This document shows, in pieces, positions 43,073-52,514 of a stretch of DNA of 64,000 nucleotides (the first letter of the stretch is position 1; each line of letters starts with the position of its first letter). Below the pieces are notes generated by a model. That model saw only the letters and a list, made by a program, of their open reading frames with translations, searched no databases and had not been told where the DNA came from. This DNA comes from Pseudomonas sp. GM84. Lineage in GTDB: Bacteria; Pseudomonadota; Gammaproteobacteria; Pseudomonadales; Pseudomonadaceae. Where the stretch lies: positions 1 through 64,000 of the forward strand of contig NZ_AKJC01000325.1 in NCBI RefSeq assembly GCF_000282535.1, in the 5' to 3' direction. Both the position numbers and the translations under genes were made by a program.

Positions 43073-43248
43073 TGAGCTGCACCGGATGCGCCGCCCGGCG
43101 CGAATGGATCAACAAATGGATGAAGGTGGCCCGTGAACGAGCAAGCAATCTCTTTACTCCAGCAGATCCTGGACCAGCAGCAGAAGCAAACCAACCTGCT
43201 CGAACAGATCGCGACCCAGAACCTGGCGCTGATCGAAGCGCTGGCTGA
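43072..43248 (+). CDS. Small phage protein with CxxC motif
   Basis: A 58-aa frame from ATG 43072, which overlaps the holin stop (TGATG). It begins MSCTGCAARREWINKWMK, an N-terminal CxxC plus basic helix found in small proteins at this place in other Pseudomonas phages. Its second half overlaps the next gene in another frame. Confidence 0.5.
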   Translation: MSCTGCAARREWINKWMKVARERASNLFTPADPGPAAEANQPARTDRDPEPGADRSAG

Positions 43249-43312
43249 TGGTGACGGTCCGGACCCTGATGCGCCGCCGTCGACCTATCTGGACGGCACG
43301 CCATGCCGATGA
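43133..43312 (+). CDS. Small Gln-rich coiled-coil protein
   Basis: A 59-aa frame from GTG 43133, preceded by GAAGG, overlapping the previous gene by 116 bp in a different frame. MNEQAISLLQQILDQQQKQT continues into a helical coil and ends in an acidic Pro-rich tail. Overlaps the HNH gene start. Confidence 0.5.
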   Translation: MNEQAISLLQQILDQQQKQTNLLEQIATQNLALIEALADGDGPDPDAPPSTYLDGTPCR

Positions 43313-43671
43313 GGCCGCAGCGCCCATGCAGGGCGCAGGGATGCCGCTCACTGCACCGCAATGCCAACGGCTACTGCGATGCTCATGCCGAGCTGGCAGC
43401 AGAGCAGGGCAAGGCTTGGGCTACTCGCAAGGGCTCAGGGCGTGGTGGCAGGCCATGGCGCCGCATCCGCGAACGCATCCTCAAGCGAGACCAGTACCTC
43501 TGTCGCTGTGACGACTGCGTCCAGCTTGGTCGCATCCGCGAAGCGCATGAGGTTGACCACATCGTGGCTCTGGCTCATGGCGGCACCGACGATGACCACA
43601 ACCTGCGGGCGATCAATCGCGTTTGCCACAAGGCCAAGACGCAGCGGGAGTCGAAAACGATCAAAAAATGA
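43303..43671 (+). CDS. HNH endonuclease
   Basis: The 122-aa protein has a basic Cys/His N-terminus (CRSLHRNANGYCDAH) and an HNH motif: CRCDDCV, HEVDHIVALAHGGTDDDHNL, and VCHKAKTQ. In HK97-type cos phages an HNH protein encoded next to terminase is required for cos cleavage by the holoenzyme. The position directly before terS fits that. Confidence 0.9.
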   Translation: MPMRPQRPCRAQGCRSLHRNANGYCDAHAELAAEQGKAWATRKGSGRGGRPWRRIRERILKRDQYLCRCDDCVQLGRIREAHEVDHIVALAHGGTDDDHNLRAINRVCHKAKTQRESKTIKK

Positions 43672-43710
43672 TCGAAAACGGCGAGAATGAGACGAAATCT
43701 CGTCTATGGG

Positions 43711-43800
43711 GAGGGGGAGGGTCAAAAGTTCAGGCCCTTTCGCTCGGACACCGCGCCCTCAGTCGTTTTTTTACACCCGCGAAATTAAAAATTCAGGAGT
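43711..43800 (+). other. Candidate cos region
   Basis: The 135-bp gap between the HNH gene and terS holds GGGGAGGGGGAGGG, a G+C-rich GGACACCGCGCCC and then an A+T-rich stretch. In HNH-terS-terL phages cos lies here. The exact cut site cannot be read from sequence. Confidence 0.4.
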
Positions 43801-43806
43801 TGCGCG

Positions 43807-44292
43807 ATGGGAGGCACCGCCACGGTCGCCGGCCGTGGTCGCAAACCCAAGCCGACGGCCAAGAAAAAGCTCGCCGGCAACCCCGGCAAGAGAGCGCTGA
43901 ATAACGCTGAGCCGGAGTTCTCCAAGATCACCGATGTCGATCCGCCAGAGTGGCTGAGCGAGCGGGCCGCTGTGATGTGGAAGATGATCCTTCCAGAGCT
44001 ACTGCGCGAGAACGTCGTCGCGCTCACCGATCTGCACAACGTCGAAGCCTTCTGCACCGCCTACGACAACTGGCGGATGGCCCAGGAGTCGATCAAGGAG
44101 CACGGCATCGTGGTGGCAGGAGCAACGGGCGGGCCGGTAAAGAACCCGGCGTTGACCGCCGCCAACGAAACAATGCGCCAGATGGTGACCTTCGGCTCGC
44201 TGCTGGGTCTTGATCCGTCCAGTCGCACCCGGCTGATCGGCGGAAATAAAGAAAAAGCCACCAACGAATTTGCCCAACTACTGAGCTCATAG
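43807..44292 (+). CDS. terS: Terminase small subunit, P27 family
   Basis: Recognises phage DNA for packaging. The 161-aa protein has the P27-type pattern: basic N-terminus GRGRKPKPTAKKKLAGNPGKR, then WLSERAAVMWKMILPEL and the C-terminal FGSLLGLDPSSRTRL. The large subunit gene starts at the next base after its stop codon. Confidence 0.93.
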   Translation: MGGTATVAGRGRKPKPTAKKKLAGNPGKRALNNAEPEFSKITDVDPPEWLSERAAVMWKMILPELLRENVVALTDLHNVEAFCTAYDNWRMAQESIKEHGIVVAGATGGPVKNPALTAANETMRQMVTFGSLLGLDPSSRTRLIGGNKEKATNEFAQLLSS

Positions 44293-46017
44293 ATGACCAA
44301 GGCCCTGCACCCCAACGTCGACAAGGCGATGGCGTGGGGGCGCTCCGTGCTGCGCGGGAAAGTCCCAGCCTGCCGATACATTCACCTGGCCATTCAGCGC
44401 CACTTCGATGACCTGGCTGCGAGCCGAAAGCGGGGTTTCCGCTTCAAGTTCGACCCGGCCAAGGCTGAGAAGAAGCTGAAGCTTATCCAGCTACTTCCCC
44501 ACACCAAGGGTGAGTGGGCCTTCAAACGGCAGCTAATCAGCCTGGAGCCTTGGCAGCTGTTCGGTATGGCGGTCACCTTCGGCTGGGTCAGGAAGAAGGG
44601 CGGGCACCGCCGGTTTCGAGAAAGCTACTGGGAGGTGCCGCGAAAGAACGGCAAATCGGTAATCGCGGCCGGTGTGGGCATCAGCATGTTCGTTGCAGAC
44701 GGTGAGTTTGGTGCCGAGGTCTACTCCGGCGCGACGACTGAGAATCAGGCTTGGGAGGTCTTCCGGCCGGCCAAGCTGATGGTGAGCAAGTCGCCAATGC
44801 TGATCCAGGCTGCTGGCATCGAGGTCAACGCCTCGAACATGAACATACCGTCCGACTTCAGCCGCTTCGAGCCACTGATCGGCGACCCAGGCGACGGTGC
44901 GTCGCCCAGCTGTGCCATCGTCGACGAATACCACGAGCACAGAACCTCGGCGCAGTACGACACCATGCTCACCGGCATGGGCGCGCGCCGACAGCCCTTG
45001 ATGTTCATCATCACCACTGCAGGGGCTGATATCGAAGGACCATGCTACGACAAGCGCCGCCAGGTGATCGAGATGCTCGAGGGCACGGTTCCTGACGACG
45101 AGCTGTTCGGGTACATCTGGACGCTTGATGAAGGTGACGACTGGACCGACCCGAAGATGCTGGCCAAGGCCAACCCCAACCATGGGATCTCGGTGTTTCA
45201 GGAGTACCTGGAAAGCCAGCAGGCGCGGGCGATCCGCTCCGCTCGCTTCACCAACACGTTCAAGACGAAGCACCTGAACCTCTGGGTGAGCGCCAAATCC
45301 GGCTTCTTCAACATGGAGGACTGGAAGGCCTGCGAAGACACGGCCCTGACCTTGGAGCAATTCGAGGGGCAGGAGTGGATTGCTGGCTTCGACCTGGCTC
45401 GCAAGCTCGACATGAACTCGCGGGCACGGCTGTTCTGGCGAGTCATCGATGGCAAGACCCACTATTACAGTGTCGGTCCCAAGTTCTGGGTGCCTTACGA
45501 CACGGCATTCAATACCGACAACAAGCGCATGTCGGAGCGGTTCCAGGCCTGGGTCAACTCCAAGCACCTGGATGTTACTGATGGCGCTGAGATCGATTAC
45601 CGCGAGATCCTCGAGGACACCAAGGAAGCCAATCACCAGGCACCGCTGCGCCAGTCGCCGATTGACCCGCATGGCGCGACAGGACTGAGCCACGACCTGG
45701 ACGACGAGGGATTCAACCCGATCACTATCACGCAGAACTACACCAACATGTCGGACGCCATGAAGGAGCTGGAAGCGGCTATCACCGCTGGCCGGTTCCA
45801 CCATGACGGTAACCCGATCATGACTTGGTGTATCGGCAACGTGATCGGCAAGTTCCTGCCTGGCAACGACGACGTAGTGCGCCCGATCAAGCAGGGCGAC
45901 GACAACAAGATAGACGGCGCAGTCGCGCTGATCATGGCGATCGGGCGAGTGCTGGCGAATGCTGGCGAACCGGACGCAAGCGGCTTCTTTGAAAACCCGA
46001 TTATGGTGGGACTGTAA
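44293..46017 (+). CDS. terL: Terminase large subunit
   Basis: DNA-packaging motor, 574 aa, HK97/lactococcal-type. The ATPase half has the Walker A-like PRKNGKS (116-122) and Walker [11 protein letters not shown] (about 206-215). The C-terminal RNase H-like nuclease half begins near [12 protein letters not shown] (first catalytic Asp). It cuts and translocates concatemeric DNA into proheads. Confidence 0.95.
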   Translation: MTKALHPNVDKAMAWGRSVLRGKVPACRYIHLAIQRHFDDLAASRKRGFRFKFDPAKAEKKLKLIQLLPHTKGEWAFKRQLISLEPWQLFGMAVTFGWVRKKGGHRRFRESYWEVPRKNGKSVIAAGVGISMFVADGEFGAEVYSGATTENQAWEVFRPAKLMVSKSPMLIQAAGIEVNASNMNIPSDFSRFEPLIGDPGDGASPSCAIVDEYHEHRTSAQYDTMLTGMGARRQPLMFIITTAGADIEGPCYDKRRQVIEMLEGTVPDDELFGYIWTLDEGDDWTDPKMLAKANPNHGISVFQEYLESQQARAIRSARFTNTFKTKHLNLWVSAKSGFFNMEDWKACEDTALTLEQFEGQEWIAGFDLARKLDMNSRARLFWRVIDGKTHYYSVGPKFWVPYDTAFNTDNKRMSERFQAWVNSKHLDVTDGAEIDYREILEDTKEANHQAPLRQSPIDPHGATGLSHDLDDEGFNPITITQNYTNMSDAMKELEAAITAGRFHHDGNPIMTWCIGNVIGKFLPGNDDVVRPIKQGDDNKIDGAVALIMAIGRVLANAGEPDASGFFENPIMVGL

Positions 46018-47417
46018 TGGCACGCGAAAAGAAACCAGGGCGGATCAAGTCTGCTGTGCTGGACTGGCTGGGTGTGCCCATCAGCTTGAAGGACGGCGCC
46101 TTCTGGCAGGAGTGGTTTGGCACCTCGGCGAGCGGCCAGCATGTCACGGTCGACAAGGCGCTGCATCTGTCCACCGTCTGGGCCTGCGTGCGGCTGCTAT
46201 CGGAGTCGGTCTCTACCTTGCCCCTGAAGCTGTACCGGCGCATGCCCGACGGGTCGCGTGAAACCGCCAAGGATCACCCGCTGTTCCGGCTGCTGTGCCG
46301 GGTGCCAAACAGTGAAATGACCCCGCAACGATTCATGCTGCTGGTGGTGGCGAGCATCTGCCTTCGAGGCAATGCCTTCGTCGAGAAGAAGTTCATTGGC
46401 AACCGCCTGGTCGCACTGGTGCCGCTGCTGCCTCAGTGCATGAAGGTGAAGCGGCAGGACAACGGTAGGCTCAAGTACACATACGTTGAAAACGGTACTG
46501 ACCGGGACATCCCCGAAAAGAGCCTGATGCACATCCGTGGGTTTGGCCTGGATGGTGTGTGCGGCCTGCTCCCCGTGACTACAGGCCGTGACATTTTCGG
46601 CTCGGCCATGTCGGCTGAGGAGGCCGCTGCGAAGGTGTTTGCCCAGGGCATGCAGGCCTCAGGCATCCTCAGCAGCGACACGCTACTGAAGCCTGAGCAG
46701 CGTGAGCAGCTGAGGGCAAGCCTTGGCGCCTTCATGGGGTCCAAGAACGCCGGCAAGATCATGGTGGCCGAGGCCGGCATGAAGTACCAGGGCATAACGA
46801 TGAACCCTGAGGCGGCCCAGATGCTGGAGTCTCGGTCGTTCAACGTTGAAGAAATCTGCCGATGGTTCCGCGTGCCGCCATTCATGGTGGGGCACATGGA
46901 TAAGCAGTCCAGCTGGGCCAGCTCGGTTGAGGCGCAGAACCTGCACTTTCTGACCAACAGCCTGCGGCCATTGCTCGTCAACATCGAGCAGGAAATCACC
47001 CGATGCCTGATCGGTGAGGTTGATGCCGATGAGTTCTTTGCTGAGTTTGCCGTAGAGGGCCTGCTGCGCGCTGACAGCTCCGGTCGCGGCGCCTGGTACA
47101 ACACGGCCCTGCAAAATGGCTGGATGAGCCGGAATGAAGTACGCCGCCTCGAAAACCTGGCACCGATCCCGGGTGGCGATACCTTCACCGTGCAATCAGC
47201 GCTTGTCCCGCTCGATCAGCTGGGCAAGCAGTCCGCTGGCATGTCGCCGGCGGCCACCGCATTCATGTTGCGCATCGCCGCTGCCAACCAGAGCGGTGAC
47301 AAGGGGGCGATCAGTGATGCATTCGACCTGGCGTCCAAGGCGCTGGAATCAGGAAACCCCGACGGCCCAGTGATGGCCCATGCCCTGATCTCGCTACCAC
47401 TGCTCAAAGCAGCCTGA
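46017..47417 (+). CDS. Portal protein, HK97 family
   Basis: Forms the dodecameric ring at the capsid vertex through which DNA passes. The 466-aa protein shows the family pattern: HVTVDKALHLSTVWACVRLLSESVSTLPLKLY near 45, PLFRLLCRVPN, and WFRVPPFMVGHMDKQSSW near 285. Its ATG overlaps the terL stop (TAATG). Confidence 0.95.
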   Translation: MAREKKPGRIKSAVLDWLGVPISLKDGAFWQEWFGTSASGQHVTVDKALHLSTVWACVRLLSESVSTLPLKLYRRMPDGSRETAKDHPLFRLLCRVPNSEMTPQRFMLLVVASICLRGNAFVEKKFIGNRLVALVPLLPQCMKVKRQDNGRLKYTYVENGTDRDIPEKSLMHIRGFGLDGVCGLLPVTTGRDIFGSAMSAEEAAAKVFAQGMQASGILSSDTLLKPEQREQLRASLGAFMGSKNAGKIMVAEAGMKYQGITMNPEAAQMLESRSFNVEEICRWFRVPPFMVGHMDKQSSWASSVEAQNLHFLTNSLRPLLVNIEQEITRCLIGEVDADEFFAEFAVEGLLRADSSGRGAWYNTALQNGWMSRNEVRRLENLAPIPGGDTFTVQSALVPLDQLGKQSAGMSPAATAFMLRIAAANQSGDKGAISDAFDLASKALESGNPDGPVMAHALISLPLLKAA

Positions 47418-47431
47418 CCCTGGAGTAACTC

Positions 47432-48319
47432 ATGACACTGAAGACCATTCCGGAGGCTCCGGCGGCACGCCCGCGCGCGCAGATCCACTGCGATCTCATG
47501 CCGATGGCGCTGGAGCGCTGGAACCCGTCGATCAAGGCCGCCGCGACCGACGACAACACTATCACCATGTACGACCCGATCGGCTTCGACTGGTGGACTG
47601 GCGAAGGCGTAACAGCCAAGCGGATCAGCGCTGCGCTGCGCTCCATCGGCGACAACGATGTGACCGTGAAGATCAACAGCCCTGGCGGCGATGTCTTCGA
47701 AGGCCTGGCCATCTACAACCTGCTGCGCGAGCACAAAGGCAAGGTGACCGTCCAGGTGCTGGGCCTGGCTGCCTCGGCCGCATCCTTCATTGCGATGGCC
47801 GCCGATGAAGTCCAGGTCGCCCGGGCCGGCTTCCTGATGATCCACAACAGCTGGACCATGGCCGCAGGAGATCGTAACGAGATCCGCGAGGTAGCTGACT
47901 TCCTCGAGCAAATCGACGGGACGCTGGCCGATATCTACTCAGTTCGCACCGGCGATAAGCCGGAAGCGATGCGCAAGCTGATGGACGTGGAGACCTGGAT
48001 GGGCGGCAGCGCCGCGATAGAGGCAGGTTTCGCTGACAGCCTGCTTGCCTCGGATGCGATCCAGGAAGACCCGCAGGCCTCCGCACCTCATCAGGTGGCG
48101 GCTCGCCGCCTGGACGTGATTCTCGCCAAGCAAGGCATGTCGCGCACCGACCGGCGCGCGCTGATTCAAGACCTCAAAGCTGGTACGCCTGGCGCTACCA
48201 GCTCCGGCAAGCAGAACGCTGCCGAAACACCGGCCGAACTGGCCAACCCCATCGCCGACCTACAAGCCGCACTCGCGCGGTTCTCGGCAGCAGCTATTCA
48301 AACCGGAGCAAAACCATGA
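47432..48319 (+). CDS. ClpP-like prohead protease
   Basis: Head maturation protease, 295 aa. The ClpP fold is seen in VKINSPGGDVFEGLAIYNLL (79-98), the nucleophile in LGLAASAASFIAMAADE (Ser115) and the catalytic His in MIHNSW (His138). It should remove the scaffold-like N-terminus of the capsid protein. It overlaps the capsid gene by 4 bp. Confidence 0.93.
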   Translation: MTLKTIPEAPAARPRAQIHCDLMPMALERWNPSIKAAATDDNTITMYDPIGFDWWTGEGVTAKRISAALRSIGDNDVTVKINSPGGDVFEGLAIYNLLREHKGKVTVQVLGLAASAASFIAMAADEVQVARAGFLMIHNSWTMAAGDRNEIREVADFLEQIDGTLADIYSVRTGDKPEAMRKLMDVETWMGGSAAIEAGFADSLLASDAIQEDPQASAPHQVAARRLDVILAKQGMSRTDRRALIQDLKAGTPGATSSGKQNAAETPAELANPIADLQAALARFSAAAIQTGAKP

Positions 48320-49530
48320 GCGAATCCACCGCAGATCTGCTGAAGAACGTATCCGCCGAACTGAAGAAGGCGACCGATGAATTCAGCAAGCAGGCCGAAA
48401 ATGCCCTGGCCGAAGCCAAGAAGGCAGGCTCTCTGTCGAGCGAGACCAAGGCAACCGTCGACGAACTGGCCACCAAGTTCAACTCACTCACCGAAGCCGA
48501 AAAGCAGCTGAAGGCCCGCCTGGGTGAAATGGAGCAGGAGCTGGTGCGCAACCCAGGGAACAGCGCTGCGACCCCACGCGACACCGTTGGCGGCGTCGTT
48601 ATCAAGAGCGAAGCGCTGAAGCAGTTTGCGGCCAGCGTCGAGGGTAATCGCCGTGTGAGCGTTCCGGTTCAAGCTGCCCTGATCAGCTCCGGCGTTGCTG
48701 AGGGCGTGGTTGAGCCGCAGCGCCTGCCAGGCATCGATACCGAGCCGAAGCAGCGTCTGTTCATCCGCGACCTGATTGCCCCGGGCCGAACCACTTCTCC
48801 CGCGATCTTCTGGGTTCAGCAGACCGGCTTCACCAACGCCGCGCGCGTCGTGGCCGAGAACACCGCCAAGCCGTACAGCGATATCCAGTTTGCTACCAAG
48901 ATCACCCCGGTGAGCACCATCGCTCACATGTTCAAGGCGTCCAAGCAGATTCTGGACGACTTCGCGCAGCTGCAATCTACCATCGATACCGAAATGCGCT
49001 ACGGCCTGAAGTATGCCGAAGAGCAGGAAATTCTGTTCGGTGATGGCACTGGCGTTCATCTGCACGGCATCGTGCCGCAAGCCACCGCATTCGCGGCGGC
49101 GTTCGAGGTCGAGCAGCAGTCCGGTATCGATGACCTGCGTCTTGCCATGCTGCAGGCGCAACTGGCGCGCCTGCCTGCCTCGGGCCACGTTCTGCACTTC
49201 ATCGACTGGGCAAAGATCGAACTGACCAAGGACACCCTTGGCCGCTACATCCTGGCCAACCCGCTGGGCCTGACCGGTCCGCTGCTGTGGGGCCTGCCTG
49301 TCGTTGCCACCGAGATCGCCGCCTTCCAGGGCAAGTTCCTGACCGGCGCGTTCCAGACTGGCGCTCAGCTGTTCGATCGCGAGGACGCCAACGTGGTGAT
49401 CTCGACCGAGAACGCCGACGACTTCGAGAAGAACATGATCTCGATCCGCTGCGAGGAGCGTGTTGCGCTGGCGGTGAAGCGCCCTGAGGCCTTCATCTAC
49501 GGCAACTTCACCGCTCCGACCACCCCTTGA
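48316..49530 (+). CDS. Major capsid protein, HK97 family
   Basis: The 404-aa precursor has a helical, charged N-terminal delta domain (about 1-100) that serves as built-in scaffold and is likely removed by the protease encoded upstream. The HK97-fold shell part follows (from about 105), with typical segments FIRDLIAPGRTTSPAIFWVQQTGF and RCEERVALAVKRPEAFIYG at the end. Confidence 0.95.
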   Translation: MSESTADLLKNVSAELKKATDEFSKQAENALAEAKKAGSLSSETKATVDELATKFNSLTEAEKQLKARLGEMEQELVRNPGNSAATPRDTVGGVVIKSEALKQFAASVEGNRRVSVPVQAALISSGVAEGVVEPQRLPGIDTEPKQRLFIRDLIAPGRTTSPAIFWVQQTGFTNAARVVAENTAKPYSDIQFATKITPVSTIAHMFKASKQILDDFAQLQSTIDTEMRYGLKYAEEQEILFGDGTGVHLHGIVPQATAFAAAFEVEQQSGIDDLRLAMLQAQLARLPASGHVLHFIDWAKIELTKDTLGRYILANPLGLTGPLLWGLPVVATEIAAFQGKFLTGAFQTGAQLFDREDANVVISTENADDFEKNMISIRCEERVALAVKRPEAFIYGNFTAPTTP

Positions 49531-49571
49531 CCTGAATGGGCCGCCCGCGCGGCGGCCCACTGGAGGCTGTC

Positions 49572-49817
49572 ATGAAGATGAAGCCCTTGAAGCCGCTCTA
49601 CCTGGGTGGGAAAACCCTGGTTGAAGGTAGCCCGTTTATCACCGATGAACAGCACGGCCGCGAGCTCATCCAGAAGGGGTATGCGGAGAAGCATGAAGGC
49701 GACGATGAGGCGCTGGTCGACCTGACCCAGGGCGATGCTCGGCCGGCCGCAACTACTTCTGCCTCGGTAGCCGCCGATACCAAGATCAAGGCCACTGCCA
49801 AGAAGAAGGCTGACTGA
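49572..49817 (+). CDS. Small head-region hypothetical protein
   Basis: Unrecognised 81-aa protein from ATG 49572 (MKMKPLKPLYLGGKTLVEG), behind CTGGAGG. It has a compact N-terminal part with GSPFITDEQHGRELIQKGYAEKHE and an Ala/Lys/Thr-rich tail. Proteins of this type occur between capsid and connector genes in HK97-like phages. Confidence 0.65.
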   Translation: MKMKPLKPLYLGGKTLVEGSPFITDEQHGRELIQKGYAEKHEGDDEALVDLTQGDARPAATTSASVAADTKIKATAKKKAD

Positions 49818-49819
49818 TC

Positions 49820-50296
49820 ATGTCCGTCATTGCCATCGACATTGCCATGCATCACCTGCTGGCCGAGCCAGACGACCAGGTGCTGGTACAGGAACAGCTT
49901 GATGCGGCAGAAGGGGCGGCGATGCAATTCCTCAATCGACGCTTCTATCTGGATCAGGTAGCGCTCGACCAGGCCCGTGCCGGCGTGCCGGCGGCGATGC
50001 GGGCGGCCAAAGAGGCGAATGCCGCCGCTGTGGCTGACGCAGAGGGCGAGCCGGACCACGCGCTACGCTGCCGCCTGCTCGAGCATGCCCGTCAGGTACT
50101 GGCCGACGCCTACGACCAGGCCGACGCAATCGCCTATGGCATGGTGATCAATGCCCAGATCCAAGCGGCCTGCTTGCTCAAGCTTGGCCACTTGTTCGCC
50201 AACCGCGAGGATGTCGTTACCGGCACCATTGCCACCGAGCTGCCGCTGGCGTCCCAGCACCTTCTGATGCCGCACCGCATCCGGATGGGTGTGTGA
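49820..50296 (+). CDS. Head-tail connector protein (gp6-like)
   Basis: The 158-aa protein begins with the all-helical gp6-type pattern AMHHLLAEPDDQVLVQEQLDAAEGAAMQFLNRRFY and ends in HLFANREDVVTG, common to HK97 gp6-like adaptors that sit under the portal. An Ala-rich insertion lies in the middle (about 50-80). Confidence 0.85.
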   Translation: MSVIAIDIAMHHLLAEPDDQVLVQEQLDAAEGAAMQFLNRRFYLDQVALDQARAGVPAAMRAAKEANAAAVADAEGEPDHALRCRLLEHARQVLADAYDQADAIAYGMVINAQIQAACLLKLGHLFANREDVVTGTIATELPLASQHLLMPHRIRMGV

Positions 50297-50637
50297 TGCA
50301 GGCCGGCAAGCTCCGGCACCGGATCGACATCGAGGAGTTCACCCTCGTTCGCGATGAAGCGAACGGCGAGTTTGGTGAACCTGATTGGGTGCCACGCTGG
50401 GCGAAATGCCCGGCCCGGGTTGAGCCGTTGTCAGCCCGCGATTTGGTCGCAGCAAAGGCGGATCAGTCCGAGGCCACAGCGCGCATGGTGATCCGGTATC
50501 GCCAAGGTGTGCTGCCCACCATGCGGATCGTCTACCGCGGCGAGGTGTACAGCATCGAAGGCCCGCCTCTGGAGGACGATAAGTCCGGGCTGGAGTACCT
50601 AACGATCCTCGTTTCGAAAGGGGTGAAAGATGGCTGA
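50296..50637 (+). CDS. Head closure / head-tail adaptor protein
   Basis: The 113-aa protein starts at ATG 50296, overlapping the previous stop. MQAGKLRHRIDIEEF, then WVPRWAKCPARVEPLSARDLVAA and YRGEVYSIEGPP are typical of the SPP1 gp16 / HK97 adaptor family. Confidence 0.88.
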   Translation: MQAGKLRHRIDIEEFTLVRDEANGEFGEPDWVPRWAKCPARVEPLSARDLVAAKADQSEATARMVIRYRQGVLPTMRIVYRGEVYSIEGPPLEDDKSGLEYLTILVSKGVKDG

Positions 50638-51115
50638 CGGCGTCGAGTTCAGCATCACCGGCTTGGATAGCCTGCTGGGGAAGTTGGACTCGGTCAGCTA
50701 TGACATTCGCCGAAAGGGTGGTCGGGCCGCGCTACGGAAGGCCGCCCAAGTGGTGGTGAGGAAGGCCAAGGAAGGAGCCGAGCGAATCGACGACAAGGCC
50801 ACCGGCCGGGCGATCTCCGACAACATCGCGTTGCGCTGGAACGGCAAGCTATTCAAGCAGACGGGCGACCTCGGCTTCCGCATTGGCGTGCTGCACGGCG
50901 CGGTGCTCAAGGACGGCGGCGACCTCAGTCCGAACTCACCGACACCGCACTGGCGTCTGATCGAGTTCGGTACCGAGCAGATGGCGGCCGCCCCGTTCAT
51001 GCGTCCAGCCCTGGCCAACAGCATCAGCGAGGTTACCAACACCTTCGCAACCGAATACGAGAAGTCGATTGACCGGGCGATCCGGCGCGCAGCGAAGAAG
51101 GCGGCATCCTCATGA
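50630..51115 (+). CDS. HK97 gp10-like tail protein
   Basis: The 161-aa protein matches the HK97-gp10 family: ALRKAAQVVVRKAKEGAERIDDKATG, GDLGFRIGVLHG, HWRLIEFGTEQMAAAPFMRPAL. It acts in head-tail joining. It overlaps the preceding gene by 8 bp and the next by 4 bp. Confidence 0.9.
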   Translation: MADGVEFSITGLDSLLGKLDSVSYDIRRKGGRAALRKAAQVVVRKAKEGAERIDDKATGRAISDNIALRWNGKLFKQTGDLGFRIGVLHGAVLKDGGDLSPNSPTPHWRLIEFGTEQMAAAPFMRPALANSISEVTNTFATEYEKSIDRAIRRAAKKAASS

Positions 51116-51480
51116 CTCCACCAATTTTTCAGGTCTGCTCCCAAGATGCCGGCGTGACCGCGCTTCTCGGTAACGGGAGCAGCCTGCGCTTGTACTCGTT
51201 CGGCGAGGCGCCGGAGGGTGTGGTCAAGCCGTATGCGGTCTGGCATCTGGTGAAGGGCGAGCCGGAGAACTACTTGGCCGGCCGCCCGGATGTAGACAGC
51301 TTCACCCTGCAGGTCGACGTGTACGCCGCCACCGGCGATAAGGCGCGACAGGTCAGGGACGCCATTCGCGATGCGATCGAACTGGACGCATACGTCACCC
51401 GCTGGGGCGCTGAAGGCCGCGACCCCGAAACAAAGAATTACCGAGCCAGCTTCGACGTGGACTGGATGGTTTACCGCTGA
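51112..51480 (+). CDS. Tail completion protein, DUF3168
   Basis: The 122-aa protein has the gp17/DUF3168 pattern: FQVCSQDAGVTALLG, YAVWHLVKGEPENYLAGRPD, FTLQVDVYAATGDKARQVRDAIRDAIE. These proteins cap the tail tube and join it to the head. Confidence 0.88.
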   Translation: MTPPIFQVCSQDAGVTALLGNGSSLRLYSFGEAPEGVVKPYAVWHLVKGEPENYLAGRPDVDSFTLQVDVYAATGDKARQVRDAIRDAIELDAYVTRWGAEGRDPETKNYRASFDVDWMVYR

Positions 51481-51542
51481 AGAATCGCTTTAACCCATGC
51501 CCGCCGAGTGCGGGTTTTTTTATTTCTGACTGGAGATAACCC

Positions 51543-52034
51543 ATGTCGATGAAAGCCCAGGGCGCTCAGCTCTATGCTTTGGTGCGGCCTTTGAGCGGCA
51601 CAGGCCCAAGGACCGTGATGGAGGTTGAATGCCTCACCGCGTTCAACCCAGGCGGTTCGCCGGCAGATCAGATTGACGACACCTGCCTGGCCGATACCGA
51701 GCGAAAGTACAAGAAGGGTCTGCGCACCCCAGGCCAAGCTACCGCCACCATCCTGGCCGATCCGCGCAATGCTAGCCACGTTCGCATGTTCCAGCTGTCC
51801 CAGGATGATAGCGACGAGGACATCCTGTGGGCGCTGGGCTGGTCTGACGGCAAGGACATCGCCCCGACGGTGAATACTGCCGGCGATGACTTCGAGCTCC
51901 CAGCCACTCGCACCTGGTGCTTGTTCGCCGGGTACGTTGCGGACTTCCCATTCGATTTTGCCAGCAACACCTCGGTGAGCACTGCGGCAACCATTCAGCG
52001 CTCCGGCAAGCTGAACTGGATCATCAAGGAGTAA
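51543..52034 (+). CDS. Major tail tube protein
   Basis: The 163-aa protein lies between tail completion and chaperone genes and has the tail-tube pattern seen in lambdoid phages: [26 protein letters not shown] and a C-terminal Thr/Ser-rich part with [17 protein letters not shown]. It should polymerise round the tape measure protein. Confidence 0.88.
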   Translation: MSMKAQGAQLYALVRPLSGTGPRTVMEVECLTAFNPGGSPADQIDDTCLADTERKYKKGLRTPGQATATILADPRNASHVRMFQLSQDDSDEDILWALGWSDGKDIAPTVNTAGDDFELPATRTWCLFAGYVADFPFDFASNTSVSTAATIQRSGKLNWIIKE

Positions 52035-52037
52035 CCC

Positions 52038-52514
52038 ATGAAGCTGACACTCGACGCGCTCAAGGGCGCAGGGTCGTTCACTGGGCGCCCAGTGGAAAAG
52101 AAGATCAAGTGGCGCCAGAACGGCACCGACTTCGATGCGACCGTGTTCGTTCGTCCTCTCGGCTACCAGACTGCCGTGAGCGATGTGCTCTCGTTCAACG
52201 GCAAGCAGGACAGTATTGCCGGCAAGATCGCGGCCTCGATCTGTGACGAGGAGGGAAACCCGGTGTTCAGCAGCCCCATGGACATCACCCATGGCCCGCT
52301 TGATCCGGTCGAGCTTGCGAAAGACCCGGAAAGCACCAAGCGTCTGGGCTCCCTCGATGGGGCTCTGTCGGTTGCTCTGCTCTTCGCCATCCAGGAGGTC
52401 AATGACCTGGGAAAGACGCAGAGCTCACCGAACTCGATGAAGTCTGGCACGAGCTCGTCCTCTCCGGCGTCGGTGGGCAGACGATCGCGCAAGCCAAAGA
52501 ATCCCTCAGCCTGA
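52038..52514 (+). CDS. Tail assembly chaperone, short form (gpG-like)
   Basis: The 158-aa zero-frame product covers the conserved chaperone domain (about 1-125) and ends in a short Ser/Lys-rich tail past the frameshift site. Both this and the frameshifted form are expected, as in lambda gpG/gpGT, and are not part of the virion. Confidence 0.85.
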   Translation: MKLTLDALKGAGSFTGRPVEKKIKWRQNGTDFDATVFVRPLGYQTAVSDVLSFNGKQDSIAGKIAASICDEEGNPVFSSPMDITHGPLDPVELAKDPESTKRLGSLDGALSVALLFAIQEVNDLGKTQSSPNSMKSGTSSSSPASVGRRSRKPKNPSA

